Positions 31,597-41,574 of a DNA stretch of 64,000 nucleotides are shown in pieces (the first letter of the stretch is position 1; every line of letters begins with the position of its first letter). The stretch spans positions 62,001 through 126,000 of the forward strand of contig JAEUVO010000039.1 of assembly GCA_016786885.1 (NCBI GenBank). Reading direction: 5' to 3'. The notes under the pieces are model-generated. The model was given only the letters and a program-made list of their open reading frames with translations, made no database searches and was not told the DNA's origin. The position numbers and the translations under genes were made by a program. The stretch is from Chitinophagaceae bacterium. GTDB taxonomy: Bacteria > Bacteroidota > Bacteroidia > Chitinophagales > Chitinophagaceae.

Positions 31597-33891
31597 ATGA
31601 AAAAAACTATACCCCGTACTATTTACTCACCCCTGTTTTTTCTTCTTCCTGTATTATTTTTTACAGGAATGGAGGCCGCCTGGTCACAAAACATTGACTT
31701 TGGTAAAAGTTATATTAACGTAACAAAAGGCCTGAATGGAGGTACTGTAGAAACTGGTGATACTCTTGAGATAAGAGCATCTTTTGTTGTTCGTTCCGGT
31801 ACGTATGATAGTTGCAGGTACCAGGACGTCGTTCCTGCCGGCACAACCTATATAGCCGGAACAGTAAGAGTGCTTACCAATGAAGGAAAGATCTATAAAC
31901 AATTTACTGATGCTTCAAACGATGACCCGGGAAGGATCGTGGGTACAGCTATCACCATTAACCTGGGTTATAATACAGCGGCTGCTCCTGCAACAGCTTT
32001 CCGCAGGGGAAGGGTAGTCAACACACATAAACCTTCCTTTTACGGAAGCAGTTGTATCATGGTAGCTTCGTTCCGGGTAAGAGTTACTGCAGCAACGGGT
32101 AGTAATATTAGTACTGGTGGTGGTAATATGACTTACAAATTAGGTGCTGCAGCTGTACAAACTTTTACCTTTCCAGCCAACACATTGAGGGTCTATCCAA
32201 ACTATGGTATTTGTTCTAACACGATTGGCACCAATGCTATCGGAACAGAGTTTAATGGAACATTTGGTACCGGTCAACCAAGAAACCGCGGAACTTCAGC
32301 CAATGTACCAACCGGATATACGTATAAATTTTTTACTACGGGTGACCCTAACGACTATAGTTATGGCGTTGCAAACAACACTTCCACACTTACTAATTAC
32401 ACAACCCTGAATACGTGGGCAAAACCTGATAACTCGTCTCCTACCCACAGAGTCTTTTCAGTATGGGATATTATTGGTGACCATACCGGCGCATCAAACC
32501 CGGTTCTAGGTAATCCAGCAGCAGATACAGTAGCCAACCCAAATGCAGGTTATATGCTTGTGATCAATGCTGCGTATCGTATCGACTCTGCCTTTCAGCA
32601 AACAATCTCAGGACTTTGTCCTAATACATACTACGAAATTTCTTGCTGGATGCGCAACATTTGTTCGAAATGTGGTTGTGATTCAAATGGGAAAGGTGCC
32701 ACCAATGCAACTGGGCCGCCTTATTATATTCCAACTGGTACCGGCGACTCATCTGGAGTAGCCCCCAACCTGACATTTGAAATAGATGGTGTTGACTATT
32801 ATACTTCCGGCAACCTTGTTTATAATGGACAGTGGACTAAAAAAGGATTTACTTTTTTAACAGGCCCTGCTCAAACCAGTTTTACACTTAAGTTCTTTAA
32901 TAACGCTCCCGGAGGTGGTGGTAATGACTGGGCACTGGATGATATTTCAGTTTCTACCTGTTCACCCAACATGAAATATTCTCCATCACTAAGCCCTTCT
33001 GTTTGTGAAGGCAATGTGATCACCATTTATGATACGGTACGATCTTATTTTAATAACTATACCTATTATAAATGGCAACGCAGTACAGATGGCGGAGTTA
33101 CCTGGACTGATGTAACTGCTCCGGCTGGTCCTGCTGCTCCTTTCTGGAACGGAACTGAATGGGAGTATGTTACCTCTTATACATTAACGCCTGCACAAAC
33201 ACTAATGATCAATAACGGCAACAGGTACAGGCTGGTAGTGGCAACTACTCTTTCCAACCTTACTGACCCCAATTGCAATTTCACTGATCAGGGAAATATT
33301 ATTACGTTACAGGTTATCTTCTGTGGTATTCCGCTTGCAGCCGAACTTATAGCATTCAATGGACAGTTAGAAAATGAATATGCCCAGCTAAGATGGACAA
33401 CTACCGGGGAAACAGAGCCTTTGATCTTTGATGTTGAAAGAAGTACCGATGGAGTTAATTTCTCATTGATTGGTTCTGTTAATAGCTATAATGACTATAT
33501 ATCAGAGCAAAGCCATTATTCGTATACAGATCCGTCCCGTCTGACAGGCAAAGCTTACTACCGGATAAGAATGAGGAATATTCCGGGACAATCAACTTAT
33601 TCCAGAACGATACAACTTGCAGTATCAAATGAGCCCTTCAGCTTTGTTTCAGTGATCAATCCTTTCAGCAATGAATTATTATTTGAAGTATCAGCTGAGC
33701 AGGCAGGAAAAGCAGAAGCAGAATTGATCGATGTATCAGGAAAAGCAGTAAGAAGAAAAATGTTTGATATCTCTTCCGGAATTACCCGTTTAAGTTTGGA
33801 AAATACAAGCCAGCTTGCTTCAGGTATTTACTTCCTGCGGGTGCAATCAGGTGGCCGGGTAATTCAAAAAAGAGTATTGAAAACAAGATAA
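31597..33891 (+). CDS. Large T9SS-secreted protein
   Basis: A 764-residue surface protein. A signal peptide (MKKTIPRTIYSPLFFLLPVLFFTGMEAAWSQ) precedes a DUF11-like beta domain (VTKGLNGGTVETGDTLEIRA through VPAGTTYIAGTVRVL). A middle domain has several cysteines (CWMRNICSKCGCDSNGKG) and a jelly-roll-like carbohydrate-binding appearance (LKFFNNAPGGGGNDWALDD). An Ig-like stretch follows, and a T9SS type A sorting tail (NPFSNELLFEVSAEQ through LASGIYFLRVQSGG) closes it. Likely an adhesin or glycan-binding protein. There is no catalytic signature. It is convergent with lspA after 9 bases. Confidence 0.8.
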   Translation: MKKTIPRTIYSPLFFLLPVLFFTGMEAAWSQNIDFGKSYINVTKGLNGGTVETGDTLEIRASFVVRSGTYDSCRYQDVVPAGTTYIAGTVRVLTNEGKIYKQFTDASNDDPGRIVGTAITINLGYNTAAAPATAFRRGRVVNTHKPSFYGSSCIMVASFRVRVTAATGSNISTGGGNMTYKLGAAAVQTFTFPANTLRVYPNYGICSNTIGTNAIGTEFNGTFGTGQPRNRGTSANVPTGYTYKFFTTGDPNDYSYGVANNTSTLTNYTTLNTWAKPDNSSPTHRVFSVWDIIGDHTGASNPVLGNPAADTVANPNAGYMLVINAAYRIDSAFQQTISGLCPNTYYEISCWMRNICSKCGCDSNGKGATNATGPPYYIPTGTGDSSGVAPNLTFEIDGVDYYTSGNLVYNGQWTKKGFTFLTGPAQTSFTLKFFNNAPGGGGNDWALDDISVSTCSPNMKYSPSLSPSVCEGNVITIYDTVRSYFNNYTYYKWQRSTDGGVTWTDVTAPAGPAAPFWNGTEWEYVTSYTLTPAQTLMINNGNRYRLVVATTLSNLTDPNCNFTDQGNIITLQVIFCGIPLAAELIAFNGQLENEYAQLRWTTTGETEPLIFDVERSTDGVNFSLIGSVNSYNDYISEQSHYSYTDPSRLTGKAYYRIRMRNIPGQSTYSRTIQLAVSNEPFSFVSVINPFSNELLFEVSAEQAGKAEAELIDVSGKAVRRKMFDISSGITRLSLENTSQLASGIYFLRVQSGGRVIQKRVLKTR

Positions 33892-33900
33892 TAATTGGGC

Positions 33901-34605
33901 TTATAACACCTGCACCTTATCACTAATCTCTGTATTTGTTTCAACGGTTGAAACAGGTGCAACAGGGTGATGCTTTTTAAAGAATCTCTTTTGAAAGAGC
34001 AATAAAGTAATAACGCCAATAGAGATAGAGGCATCTGCCACGTTGAAAATGGGACTGAAAAACTCAAATTCATCACCTCCAACAAAAGGCACCCAGGAAG
34101 GAAAACTCGATTTTATCATCGGGAAGTACAGCATGTCCACCACACTGCCATGCAAAAATGAAGAATAGCCATTTGATGAGAATTTAGCAACTTCATTTAG
34201 ATAGGGTATATAATCCCCTGTAGCAGCATCAAAATGTAGCCCTTTGTCGAAGATCATCCCGTAAAACATACTGTCGATAAGATTCCCTAATGCTCCGGCA
34301 TAGATCAACCCGGCGCAAATAATAAAACCACGGCTGTATTGTTGTTTTACTATCCGGCCCAGGTACCATGTACCAAAGATCACTGCAGCAAGGCGGAACA
34401 GAGTTAATATCATCTTCCCTGTTTCATTACCAAATTTCCAACCCCAGGCCATTCCGGGATTTTCAATAAAATGAAGCCTGAACCAATCAAAACCCAATAC
34501 CCTTACAACTTCGCCGGTAGGATGGCTGGTCTTGATCCATATCTTCAATGCCTGGTCAATAATAATGATAACAGCAATAAGGAAAACAACAGTTCTTAGT
34601 TTCAA
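33901..34605 (-). CDS. lspA: Lipoprotein signal peptidase
   Basis: An inner-membrane aspartyl protease that removes signal peptides from prolipoproteins. It has four transmembrane segments, family motifs ENPGMAWG and GALGNLIDSMFYG, and both catalytic aspartates, in GSVVDMLYFP and FNVADASISIG. The open frame extends to 34737, but an exact -7 box (34624-34631) lies inside it and homologues begin near LRTVVFLIAVIIIIDQ. The TTG at 34605 is therefore the best start, giving 234 residues. A hydrophilic tail of about 30 residues follows the last helix. The many lipoproteins in the window are its substrates. Confidence 0.9.
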   Translation of the reverse strand: MKLRTVVFLIAVIIIIDQALKIWIKTSHPTGEVVRVLGFDWFRLHFIENPGMAWGWKFGNETGKMILTLFRLAAVIFGTWYLGRIVKQQYSRGFIICAGLIYAGALGNLIDSMFYGMIFDKGLHFDAATGDYIPYLNEVAKFSSNGYSSFLHGSVVDMLYFPMIKSSFPSWVPFVGGDEFEFFSPIFNVADASISIGVITLLLFQKRFFKKHHPVAPVSTVETNTEISDKVQVL

Positions 34606-34623
34606 TGATGCGGTTTTAAGGGG

Positions 34624-34631
34624 CAAATATA
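34624..34631 (-). promoter_or_regulatory. -7 box of lspA
   Basis: On the minus strand TATATTTG matches TAnnTTTG exactly, 18 bases before the TTG at 34605. Transcription starting just downstream would exclude all earlier start codons of the open frame. Confidence 0.55.
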
Positions 34632-34726
34632 TGAATAAAGCTGTACGGCGGCAGGCCAAAAGAGTCTTAAAAATCAGAACAGAACCCGATTTCCCGATGT
34701 GTTGGTTTGCAGGCACATTGAGTTTT

Positions 34727-37126
34727 TCACTCTTCAAAATAAACCCTCTTCACCCGTTGTGAGATGCCTGTCAGTATTTCATAAGGGATCGTTTCAGCCC
34801 ATTGCGCCACCTGCTGTACAGGCAACTGGTTACCAAACACAATTACTTCATCTCCTTCCCGAACATTTTCAATTCCTGTAACATCCACCATAAACATATC
34901 CATACAAACAGTACCGATAACAGGAGCCAGCTGACCATTTATCCAAACCTTTCCGATTCCATTTCCAAGTCTGCGGGGATAGCCATCTGCATATCCTAAC
35001 CTGATCGTTGCAATCAGAGAATCTCTTCGTACAATTCCTTTACGATTATAACTAACCGACTCCCCTGCTTTCAATTCCTTTAGTTGGGCAATGGTTGATT
35101 TTAATGTCGTTACTGCTTGAAGATTCAAACTATCAGAGGCGGCGCTATCGACACCATAAAGGCCAATACCAAGTCTTACCATTTCGAGTTGCAAATCAGG
35201 ATGCCGGATAGCTGCTGCAGAATTAGCAATATGCCGGATGAAAGAATAACCCAGTTTCTCCTGTAAATGATTGGAGGCATTTTCCAATAACCTAAACTGA
35301 TGCCGTGTGAAGTCATCCTGAATCGCCTCTTCGCTTGCAGCTAAGTGTGAAAAAACTGATTGAATTCTGAACGACGAAGTTGATACCAGGTAATCACTAA
35401 GTTTTTCTATTTCGCCAACGGCAAACCCTAATCTGTTCATCCCTGTTTCCACTTCTATATGAACAGGATACTGTTGTATTCCTTCTTTTTGCAAAAAAGA
35501 ATCAAATGATTGCAGCAATTCAAACGAATAAAGCTCCGGCTCCAGGTTATTTTCAACAATCACATCAAAGGCGTTTTCTTCAGGATTCATAACCATGACA
35601 GGCAATCCGATCCCTGCTTTTCGCAGGTCTACCCCTTCGTCTGCATAAGCAACACCCAGGTAATCAATTTTATGATACTGCAGAATTCCGGCAATTTCAG
35701 CCCCGCCACTTCCATACGCAAAAGCTTTTACCATGGCCATAATTTTGGTCGATAGCTTTAATATGCGTTGATACTCCTTTAAATTATGGGCAATGGCATT
35801 AAGATTAATTTCTAATACTGTCTGATGTACTTTTTGCTCCAGCAACTGCGCTATTTGTTCAAAGGCAAATACTCTTGCTCCTTTTATCAAAATAGCTTCT
35901 TCCTTAAATAAAGAGGACCTGAATTGCTGTAAAAATTCAGCCGTTGAAGAAAACAATTCTGCAGTTAATCCATTTTCGCTACCAGTAATAAGATGGCGCA
36001 GTGATTTTGATATCCGCTCCCCTATTCCAATCAACCTGCTGACACGATGTTTTTTCAGGCTTTCCGCTACCTGTATATATAATTTATCATCCGGAACAGC
36101 ACTTTGCAGAAAATCAGAAAGAATGGCTGTTCGCTTCATACCAGTGCTTTGCTGTTCAAGAAAAGTAAGCGCAATTTCAAGTGAGCTGATGTCTGCACTA
36201 TAACTATCATTAATAACCACGCAATGATTAATCCCCTTTTTCATCTCCAATCGCATATCTACCGGCACCAACTGTTTCATCCTGTCGCTGATCACATCCT
36301 CTTTATAGCCGAGCATCAACAATACTTCCCAGCAGGTAATTGCATTTTGCAGGGAAGCGTCATCAGTAAAAGGAATCTCCAAGTGGATTTTCTTATTCTG
36401 CCATGCCGGATATATAGCTGTAATTGCAGTCGTTGCTTCTTTTTTTATTAACTCCACCTGCCGAACAGGCTCCGGCTGCTTTGAATGCCTGAACAATATT
36501 CTTTTTTCTGTTTCCTTTTGCTCCTTTGACTCAAACCCCTCACTGTGTGCTTCCCCAATATTGGTAAATATGCCAATGCTTGGCCGGATAATTCGCTCCA
36601 GTTTATCCATCTCTCCCGGCTTTGAAATGCCGGCTTCAAATATTGCCAGTGTATGATGCTCATTCATCTGCCACACACTGAGTGGCACACCAATTTGTGA
36701 ATTATAGCTTTTGGGGCTTCTGACTATATTATACTCGGGATGTAATAACTGGTACAACCATTCCTTAACAATTGTTTTTCCATTGCTGCCTGTTATCCCT
36801 ATCACTGGTATATTAAACTGACTGCGGTGATAAGAAGCCAGCTGTTGTAATGCAAATAATGTATCTTTTACTTTCAGGATACTTGCTTCAGGGTAAAGTC
36901 TCCCATTTATCTTTTCACTCACAACGAAGCTTCTGACTCCCTTCTTGTATAGCTCTGGTATAAAATCATGCCCATTACGGCGGAAACCGATTAAAGCAAA
37001 GAACAAAGAAGTTGCAGGTGAAAAAACCTTACGGCTATCCAATAAAAGGTGCTCTACCGGGTTATCACTACCGACAATGGTATCCGCCTGGATGATATGG
37101 GCAATATCGTTTACTGAATAGTGCAA
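34727..37126 (-). CDS. Bifunctional MurF ligase / alanine racemase
   Basis: A 799-residue fusion known from Bacteroidota. Residues 1-430 are MurF (UDP-MurNAc-tripeptide:D-Ala-D-Ala ligase) with the ATP loop VIGITGSNGKTIVKEW (GKT at 116-118) and GIFTNIGEAHSEGF. Residues about 440-799 are alanine racemase with the PLP lysine in MAMVKAFAYGSGG, RLGIGLYGVD, and IRLGYADGYPRRLGNG. It links D-Ala supply to peptidoglycan precursor synthesis in the cytoplasm. The start is the TTG at 37126, which matches the family N-terminus (HYSVNDIAHIIQA). The stop is 15 bases downstream of terC, so they may be co-transcribed. Confidence 0.95.
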   Translation of the reverse strand: MHYSVNDIAHIIQADTIVGSDNPVEHLLLDSRKVFSPATSLFFALIGFRRNGHDFIPELYKKGVRSFVVSEKINGRLYPEASILKVKDTLFALQQLASYHRSQFNIPVIGITGSNGKTIVKEWLYQLLHPEYNIVRSPKSYNSQIGVPLSVWQMNEHHTLAIFEAGISKPGEMDKLERIIRPSIGIFTNIGEAHSEGFESKEQKETEKRILFRHSKQPEPVRQVELIKKEATTAITAIYPAWQNKKIHLEIPFTDDASLQNAITCWEVLLMLGYKEDVISDRMKQLVPVDMRLEMKKGINHCVVINDSYSADISSLEIALTFLEQQSTGMKRTAILSDFLQSAVPDDKLYIQVAESLKKHRVSRLIGIGERISKSLRHLITGSENGLTAELFSSTAEFLQQFRSSLFKEEAILIKGARVFAFEQIAQLLEQKVHQTVLEINLNAIAHNLKEYQRILKLSTKIMAMVKAFAYGSGGAEIAGILQYHKIDYLGVAYADEGVDLRKAGIGLPVMVMNPEENAFDVIVENNLEPELYSFELLQSFDSFLQKEGIQQYPVHIEVETGMNRLGFAVGEIEKLSDYLVSTSSFRIQSVFSHLAASEEAIQDDFTRHQFRLLENASNHLQEKLGYSFIRHIANSAAAIRHPDLQLEMVRLGIGLYGVDSAASDSLNLQAVTTLKSTIAQLKELKAGESVSYNRKGIVRRDSLIATIRLGYADGYPRRLGNGIGKVWINGQLAPVIGTVCMDMFMVDVTGIENVREGDEVIVFGNQLPVQQVAQWAETIPYEILTGISQRVKRVYFEE

Positions 37127-37141
37127 GGGTTTACCAATATA

Positions 37142-38110
37142 TCAGGAAACACTTTCATCAGTTATGTCTGCAGGTTCTCCTTTTTTATTTATAAATATGG
37201 AATAGAATATAGAGCCTGTAATACATATCAAAATGACTCCCAATGAAATAAATACCTGTATTTGTTTGCTTACCCATTGGTTGATCCAGTGTTCACCAAG
37301 CATCTTAATCCCTATAAATACCAATACAATAGCAATGCCCTGCTGGAGGTAATCAAACTTACTGACTGCTCCCCGGAGTAAAAAGAATAATGATCGCAAA
37401 CCTAAGACAGCAAAAATATTAGAGGTATAGATCACCAGCCTGTCTCTTGAAATGCCCATCACTGCCGGAATAGAATCCAGTGCAAATACCAGGTCAATTG
37501 CGGCAAGCATTATCACCACTACAAATAAAGTAGTGTAAACAGGTTTGCCATTTTCTTTGATCATGAATTTACCATTACCGTCATGCGGTGCCAATGGCAG
37601 AAACCTTTTCATAAATAAGTATACTTTACTTTTCTGCGGATCAAATTCCTCATCCTCATTAGCGGTAAACATCTTGTACCCTGTATATACAAGAAAAACT
37701 CCGAAAACATACAATATCCAGTGAAATCTTTCTACCAGTGCTACTCCCACTGTAATGAAAATTACCCTGAACACAATAGCCATAAGAATACCAATCAGCA
37801 ACACCCTGCCATAATTCTTCTCTTTAACGGAAAAAGCAGAAAAAATCAGGATGAATACAAAAATATTATCAATACTAAGGCTCCATTCCATCAGGTAGGC
37901 ACTCAGGTATTCCAATGCTAATCCCTGGCCTTTTTCGACCCATACGAAAACAAAAAATGCCAATGCCAGCCCTACCCAAAAAAAAGTTTGATATAAAGCC
38001 TGGCGGATAGTGACCTTCTGCCCTTTTTTACTCAAAAGGCCGAGGTCAAACACCAAAGCAAATATCAATACAATTCCAAAAACGAGATATGTTATCTGAT
38101 CAGCAGTCAT
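37142..38110 (-). CDS. TerC-family integral membrane protein
   Basis: A 322-residue protein with about nine transmembrane helices and the TerC/Alx signature acidic motifs in helices: EWSLSIDNIFVFILIF and AAIDLVFALDSIPAVMGIS. Members export manganese or calcium or assist metal loading of exported proteins, and were first linked to tellurite resistance. The position between gldG and murF-alr does not specify a role. The gene begins 39 bases after the gldG stop, and the next start follows its own stop by 15 bases. Confidence 0.92.
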   Translation of the reverse strand: MTADQITYLVFGIVLIFALVFDLGLLSKKGQKVTIRQALYQTFFWVGLALAFFVFVWVEKGQGLALEYLSAYLMEWSLSIDNIFVFILIFSAFSVKEKNYGRVLLIGILMAIVFRVIFITVGVALVERFHWILYVFGVFLVYTGYKMFTANEDEEFDPQKSKVYLFMKRFLPLAPHDGNGKFMIKENGKPVYTTLFVVVIMLAAIDLVFALDSIPAVMGISRDRLVIYTSNIFAVLGLRSLFFLLRGAVSKFDYLQQGIAIVLVFIGIKMLGEHWINQWVSKQIQVFISLGVILICITGSIFYSIFINKKGEPADITDESVS

Positions 38111-38149
38111 TATAATTTATTAGGAGGTGTAAAATCAAAGTCCGGAAAC

Positions 38150-39922
38150 TCAGGCGGCATACTTTCTCTTTCTTACCTGCTGATAAACCCATCCGAAAAA
38201 TATAACCAATAATACAGGTAAAGCGATATTAATAAATTGCCAGGTTGTTTTTTGTTCTTTTACTTTTTGTGAATCGAGCAGGCGCAGGACAATATCCTTA
38301 TTGCGGGTTTCAATTATCCCAGATTTACTTGCCATATACTCCAGACAGTTCAATAGAAAATTCCGGTTAGCGAACTGATACTCATATTGAGTACCTGCTG
38401 TATAGTAATTCATTCCCATAGGAAGTGGGCCGTCTTTCGGGGAAATATCATTTAGTACAATATCCCCATCTGCTACAACTATTATTTTACTTTCATTCTC
38501 TGCTTTATTTATAAATGCCACACCTGATGCTTTTAATGTATCCAGTTGAGATTGAGACAACCGGTTTCGAAAAATAGAGGTAAACTTCCCTTCTAATAAG
38601 TACGCAACTGGTATATCTTTTTTACCAAACTTAATATCTTCTGGCACATTTCTGTTTTCGTTTATACTAATCAGCGCAGGGGTGCTTATAATTCTTGAAT
38701 TTGAAGAAGTCGATAGCAGAGGTGTTTTTTTAATTCCCTCTGCCGCTATTGTATCAATGGAATTAACGAACCTCCCCGAAACAAGCCCGGTATTTTTGTT
38801 AATACTATGATTACCTTTTGACTCAAAAAGTGGATAGTAATTCCATTTTAAAAATTCAAATTGAGGTTTATCAGCACTCCCCCCAATCACAAATGGCATG
38901 AAATCACATTGCAGATCCATAATAAGATCCGTATTTATCCGGACACCATATTTGAATAACTGATCTGTCAAGTTTAAGTTCCTGTCATAGGCAATTGTCT
39001 CCTTATCAAACCTTAAGCTATCTTGTTCAGCTATTAGATTATCAATAAACAGAAGCACTTTGCCCCCCCTCATGACATACTGATCAATTTTTAATTTCTC
39101 ATCTTCTGAGAACTGCAAAGTAGGTTTGACAATCAATAGTACTTTAAATGTATCTGGTATTCCAGCCTGCTTATTTAAATTAAAAGTGAATAACTCATAA
39201 TTTTGCCTGATAGAATACTCTAAATCAGCTGTCCTGCCATCACGAAACACAGGCGCCCCATTAACAATCTCCCTCCCAAGCTGAGGCTCTCCATTCCCAA
39301 TAGAATATGCAATCATTGGCTTTGAATCACCTACGAGCCGGTCCAAAGCTTTTGCAAATGTGTATTCCAATAATGCTTCAGCACTATTAATTACTTTTTC
39401 CGGTGATTCTGCGCTTTCCGAAAATAAAGGCGGTACTGAAAACAAGGTTACTAATTCTTGCCTGTTTTTATACTTTACAATTGCAAATGGATAAGCATAA
39501 CTACTGCTTTCCCCTGTTTTAACCTGGGCTTTCAGATTTATTGGTGTGGCACCAAGTTTTCTAAGAGAATCTCCCCATGTAATCCCTGTGCCTTCAAAAG
39601 TTTCGTCGTCAGGAGCAATAAAGCGATACTGTAATTTAGAACTCTTTGATTCTTTTAATAAAACAAGAAACTCTTCGACACTATTTGTTAGTTTCCTGAA
39701 TTTAGTAGGAAACTCCCCTTTAAGAAAAACATCAATCTGGGCAGTTTCATCCAGCCCTCCTAATAAATCTTTTGTGGTCCTACTTAATGTATATCTTTTT
39801 TCTTTAGTCAGGTCAAACCGGGTATGAACTATTGATGCCAGGTAATTGACAGCAAACAAAGTCAGCAACATGGTTACCCACCAGTATTTTGAAGCAAAAA
39901 TTTTCTCTGTTATTTTTCTCAT
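38150..39922 (-). CDS. gldG: Gliding motility ABC transporter substrate-binding protein GldG
   Basis: A 590-residue membrane-anchored protein: an N-terminal helix (YWWVTMLLTLFAVNYLAS), a large periplasmic part with RFDLTKEKRYTLSRTTKDLL, YSIGNGEPQLGREI, GGKVLLFIDNLIAEQDSLRF and VVADGDIVLND, and a C-terminal helix (WQFINIALPVLLVIFFGWVY). It works with GldF as the ABC system historically linked to Bacteroidota gliding. It follows gldF by a single base, so the two are translationally coupled. The matching ATPase GldA is not in the window. T9SS-tailed proteins nearby fit a gliding-type organism, although the sequence does not prove motility. Confidence 0.92.
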   Translation of the reverse strand: MRKITEKIFASKYWWVTMLLTLFAVNYLASIVHTRFDLTKEKRYTLSRTTKDLLGGLDETAQIDVFLKGEFPTKFRKLTNSVEEFLVLLKESKSSKLQYRFIAPDDETFEGTGITWGDSLRKLGATPINLKAQVKTGESSSYAYPFAIVKYKNRQELVTLFSVPPLFSESAESPEKVINSAEALLEYTFAKALDRLVGDSKPMIAYSIGNGEPQLGREIVNGAPVFRDGRTADLEYSIRQNYELFTFNLNKQAGIPDTFKVLLIVKPTLQFSEDEKLKIDQYVMRGGKVLLFIDNLIAEQDSLRFDKETIAYDRNLNLTDQLFKYGVRINTDLIMDLQCDFMPFVIGGSADKPQFEFLKWNYYPLFESKGNHSINKNTGLVSGRFVNSIDTIAAEGIKKTPLLSTSSNSRIISTPALISINENRNVPEDIKFGKKDIPVAYLLEGKFTSIFRNRLSQSQLDTLKASGVAFINKAENESKIIVVADGDIVLNDISPKDGPLPMGMNYYTAGTQYEYQFANRNFLLNCLEYMASKSGIIETRNKDIVLRLLDSQKVKEQKTTWQFINIALPVLLVIFFGWVYQQVRKRKYAA

Positions 39923-39923
39923 A

Positions 39924-40643
39924 CTATCGCTTCAGCAGATTTCGGTTAGTAATGGCAAAAAACAGGAACACTACACTGAGGAAATAAACCACATCACGGG
40001 TATCTATCAATCCCCGGCTGATACTCCGGTAATGAAAATCAATACCGATCATTTCCACATAATAATCAGGCCCGTTGGCCAATGCAGGCATCCTGCTGAT
40101 AGCACTAAATCCATAATATATAAGTGCACAGCCCAGCAGGCTGGTAATAAAAGCTACCACAGCATTATTAGTAAAACTGCTGCTGCAAATACTGATTGCA
40201 GTAAAAACGGAAGCTAAAAAAAATAGGCCGATATATGACCCGGCTGTGGCCCCCATATCAACACCTTCAGTAGAAGAAAGACGCTGAATAGATAAGATGT
40301 AAATGATCGTTGGCAGCAGAGCAATGAACACAACTATTAAACTACCGAGATACTTACCGCCTATGATCTGCCAGCGGGTCAGCGGCCTGGTTTGGAGAAT
40401 TTCGTAAGTACCCGTTTTAAACTCTTCAGCAAAGCTGCGCATGGTAATGGCCGGAATGAGCAATAACAAGATCCATGGCGCTAATTGAAAGAACCTGTCC
40501 AATGTGGCGTATCCAAAATCGAAGATATTATCCTCAAACACAAATAGTACCAACCCGTTTACAAGCAGGAAAACAATAATGGCGATGTAACCTGTAAGGC
40601 TACTGAAAAATTGGCGAAGTTCTTTTTTACAAACGGACCACAT
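39924..40643 (-). CDS. gldF: Gliding motility ABC transporter permease GldF
   Basis: A 239-residue ABC-2-type permease with six transmembrane helices. Its N-terminus WSVCKKELRQFFSSLTGYIAIIVFLLVNG and the interior SFAEEFKTGTYEILQTRPLTRWQIIGGKYLGSL are characteristic of GldF. ATG 40643 matches homologues, and an ATG at 40649 and a TTG at 40655 are in-frame alternatives. The stop is separated by one base from the gldG ATG. Upstream is the terminator of the isc operon. Confidence 0.92.
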   Translation of the reverse strand: MWSVCKKELRQFFSSLTGYIAIIVFLLVNGLVLFVFEDNIFDFGYATLDRFFQLAPWILLLLIPAITMRSFAEEFKTGTYEILQTRPLTRWQIIGGKYLGSLIVVFIALLPTIIYILSIQRLSSTEGVDMGATAGSYIGLFFLASVFTAISICSSSFTNNAVVAFITSLLGCALIYYGFSAISRMPALANGPDYYVEMIGIDFHYRSISRGLIDTRDVVYFLSVVFLFFAITNRNLLKR

Positions 40644-40710
40644 AGGCATGGACAATGATGCAAAATAAGCTAAAGCTTCTATATTTCAGCTCTTTGCACC
40701 TGTTATAGTC

Positions 40711-40738
40711 AATAAAAAAATCCCTTCGTAAAGGGATT
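40711..40738 (-). terminator. Terminator of iscSUA
   Basis: AATCCCTT (40719-40726) and AAGGGATT (40731-40738) form an 8-bp stem with loop CGTA. On the minus strand it is followed by seven T (40714-40720), a good intrinsic terminator after iscA. Confidence 0.88.
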
Positions 40739-40765
40739 CTTATTGTCAAGCAGGGGTTTAATTAT

Positions 40766-41119
40766 CTATACGGCAAAACTTTCGCCACAACCACAGGTAC
40801 GGCTGGCATTCGGATTACTGAAATAAAATCCTTTTCCATTTAATCCGTCCGAAAAATCCAGGGTGGTATTGACCAGGTATAAAAAACTTTTCAGGTCAGT
40901 TACTACCTTCACTCCGTTATCTTCAAAAACCTGGTCCATGGGTTTTTGCTCATTATCAAAATCCAGCTTGTAGCTAAGTCCGGAACATCCGCCTCCCACC
41001 ACACTTACCCGCAGAAAGTAAGAAGGATCTTCTGCAACTCCCGCATCCGCCAAAAGCTGTTTCACTTTTGATTTAGCCTTATCACTCACATAAATTGCAT
41101 TATCTGTTGTCACACTCAT
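40766..41119 (-). CDS. iscA: A-type Fe-S carrier (IscA/HesB family)
   Basis: A 117-residue A-type carrier that delivers Fe-S clusters to target proteins. The three conserved cysteines are visible: GGGCSGLSYKLDF near residue 45 and the C-terminal SRTCGCGESF. It is the last gene of the minus-strand iscS-iscU-iscA operon, 11 bases after iscU, and is followed by an intrinsic terminator. A short N-terminal extension (MSVTTDNAIYVSDK) precedes the fold. Confidence 0.93.
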   Translation of the reverse strand: MSVTTDNAIYVSDKAKSKVKQLLADAGVAEDPSYFLRVSVVGGGCSGLSYKLDFDNEQKPMDQVFEDNGVKVVTDLKSFLYLVNTTLDFSDGLNGKGFYFSNPNASRTCGCGESFAV

Positions 41120-41130
41120 CTCCAGAAATT

Positions 41131-41550
41131 TTAGTGTACTATACTCTCATCGAACTTGAGCTCTTCAAGGCCATTCTTTTTCCGGTAATCATTGATCGCT
41201 GCTTTGATAGCATCTTCTGCCAGTACAGAGCAGTGAATTTTAACCGGGGGAAGATTCAATTCTTCTACGATTGTCATGTTATCGATTGTTACTGCCTCAT
41301 CTATTGACTTACCCTTCAGCCACTCAGTAGCCAGGGAAGAAGAAGCAATAGCAGACCCACAACCAAAGGTTTTGAACTTGGCATCTTTGATAACACCGGT
41401 TGTTTCATCTACTTCAATCTGTAAACGCATAACATCGCCGCACTCCGGTGCACCCACCAGGCCAGTACCTACATTTGATTTGCTTTTATCTAATGTACCC
41501 ACATTTTTGGGGTTCTGGTAGTGATCAATAACTTTTTCGCTGTATGCCAT
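41131..41550 (-). CDS. iscU: Fe-S cluster scaffold IscU
   Basis: A 139-residue scaffold on which clusters are assembled from IscS-derived sulfur. It has the N-terminus AYSEKVIDHYQNPKNVG and the three ligand cysteines in GAPECGDVMRLQI, KTFGCGSAIASSSLATEW and PVKIHCSVLAEDAI. It sits between iscS (24-base gap) and iscA (11-base gap). Cytoplasmic. Confidence 0.96.
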   Translation of the reverse strand: MAYSEKVIDHYQNPKNVGTLDKSKSNVGTGLVGAPECGDVMRLQIEVDETTGVIKDAKFKTFGCGSAIASSSLATEWLKGKSIDEAVTIDNMTIVEELNLPPVKIHCSVLAEDAIKAAINDYRKKNGLEELKFDESIVH

Positions 41551-41574
41551 GATAAAAAATTTAGAGGTTAAAAA

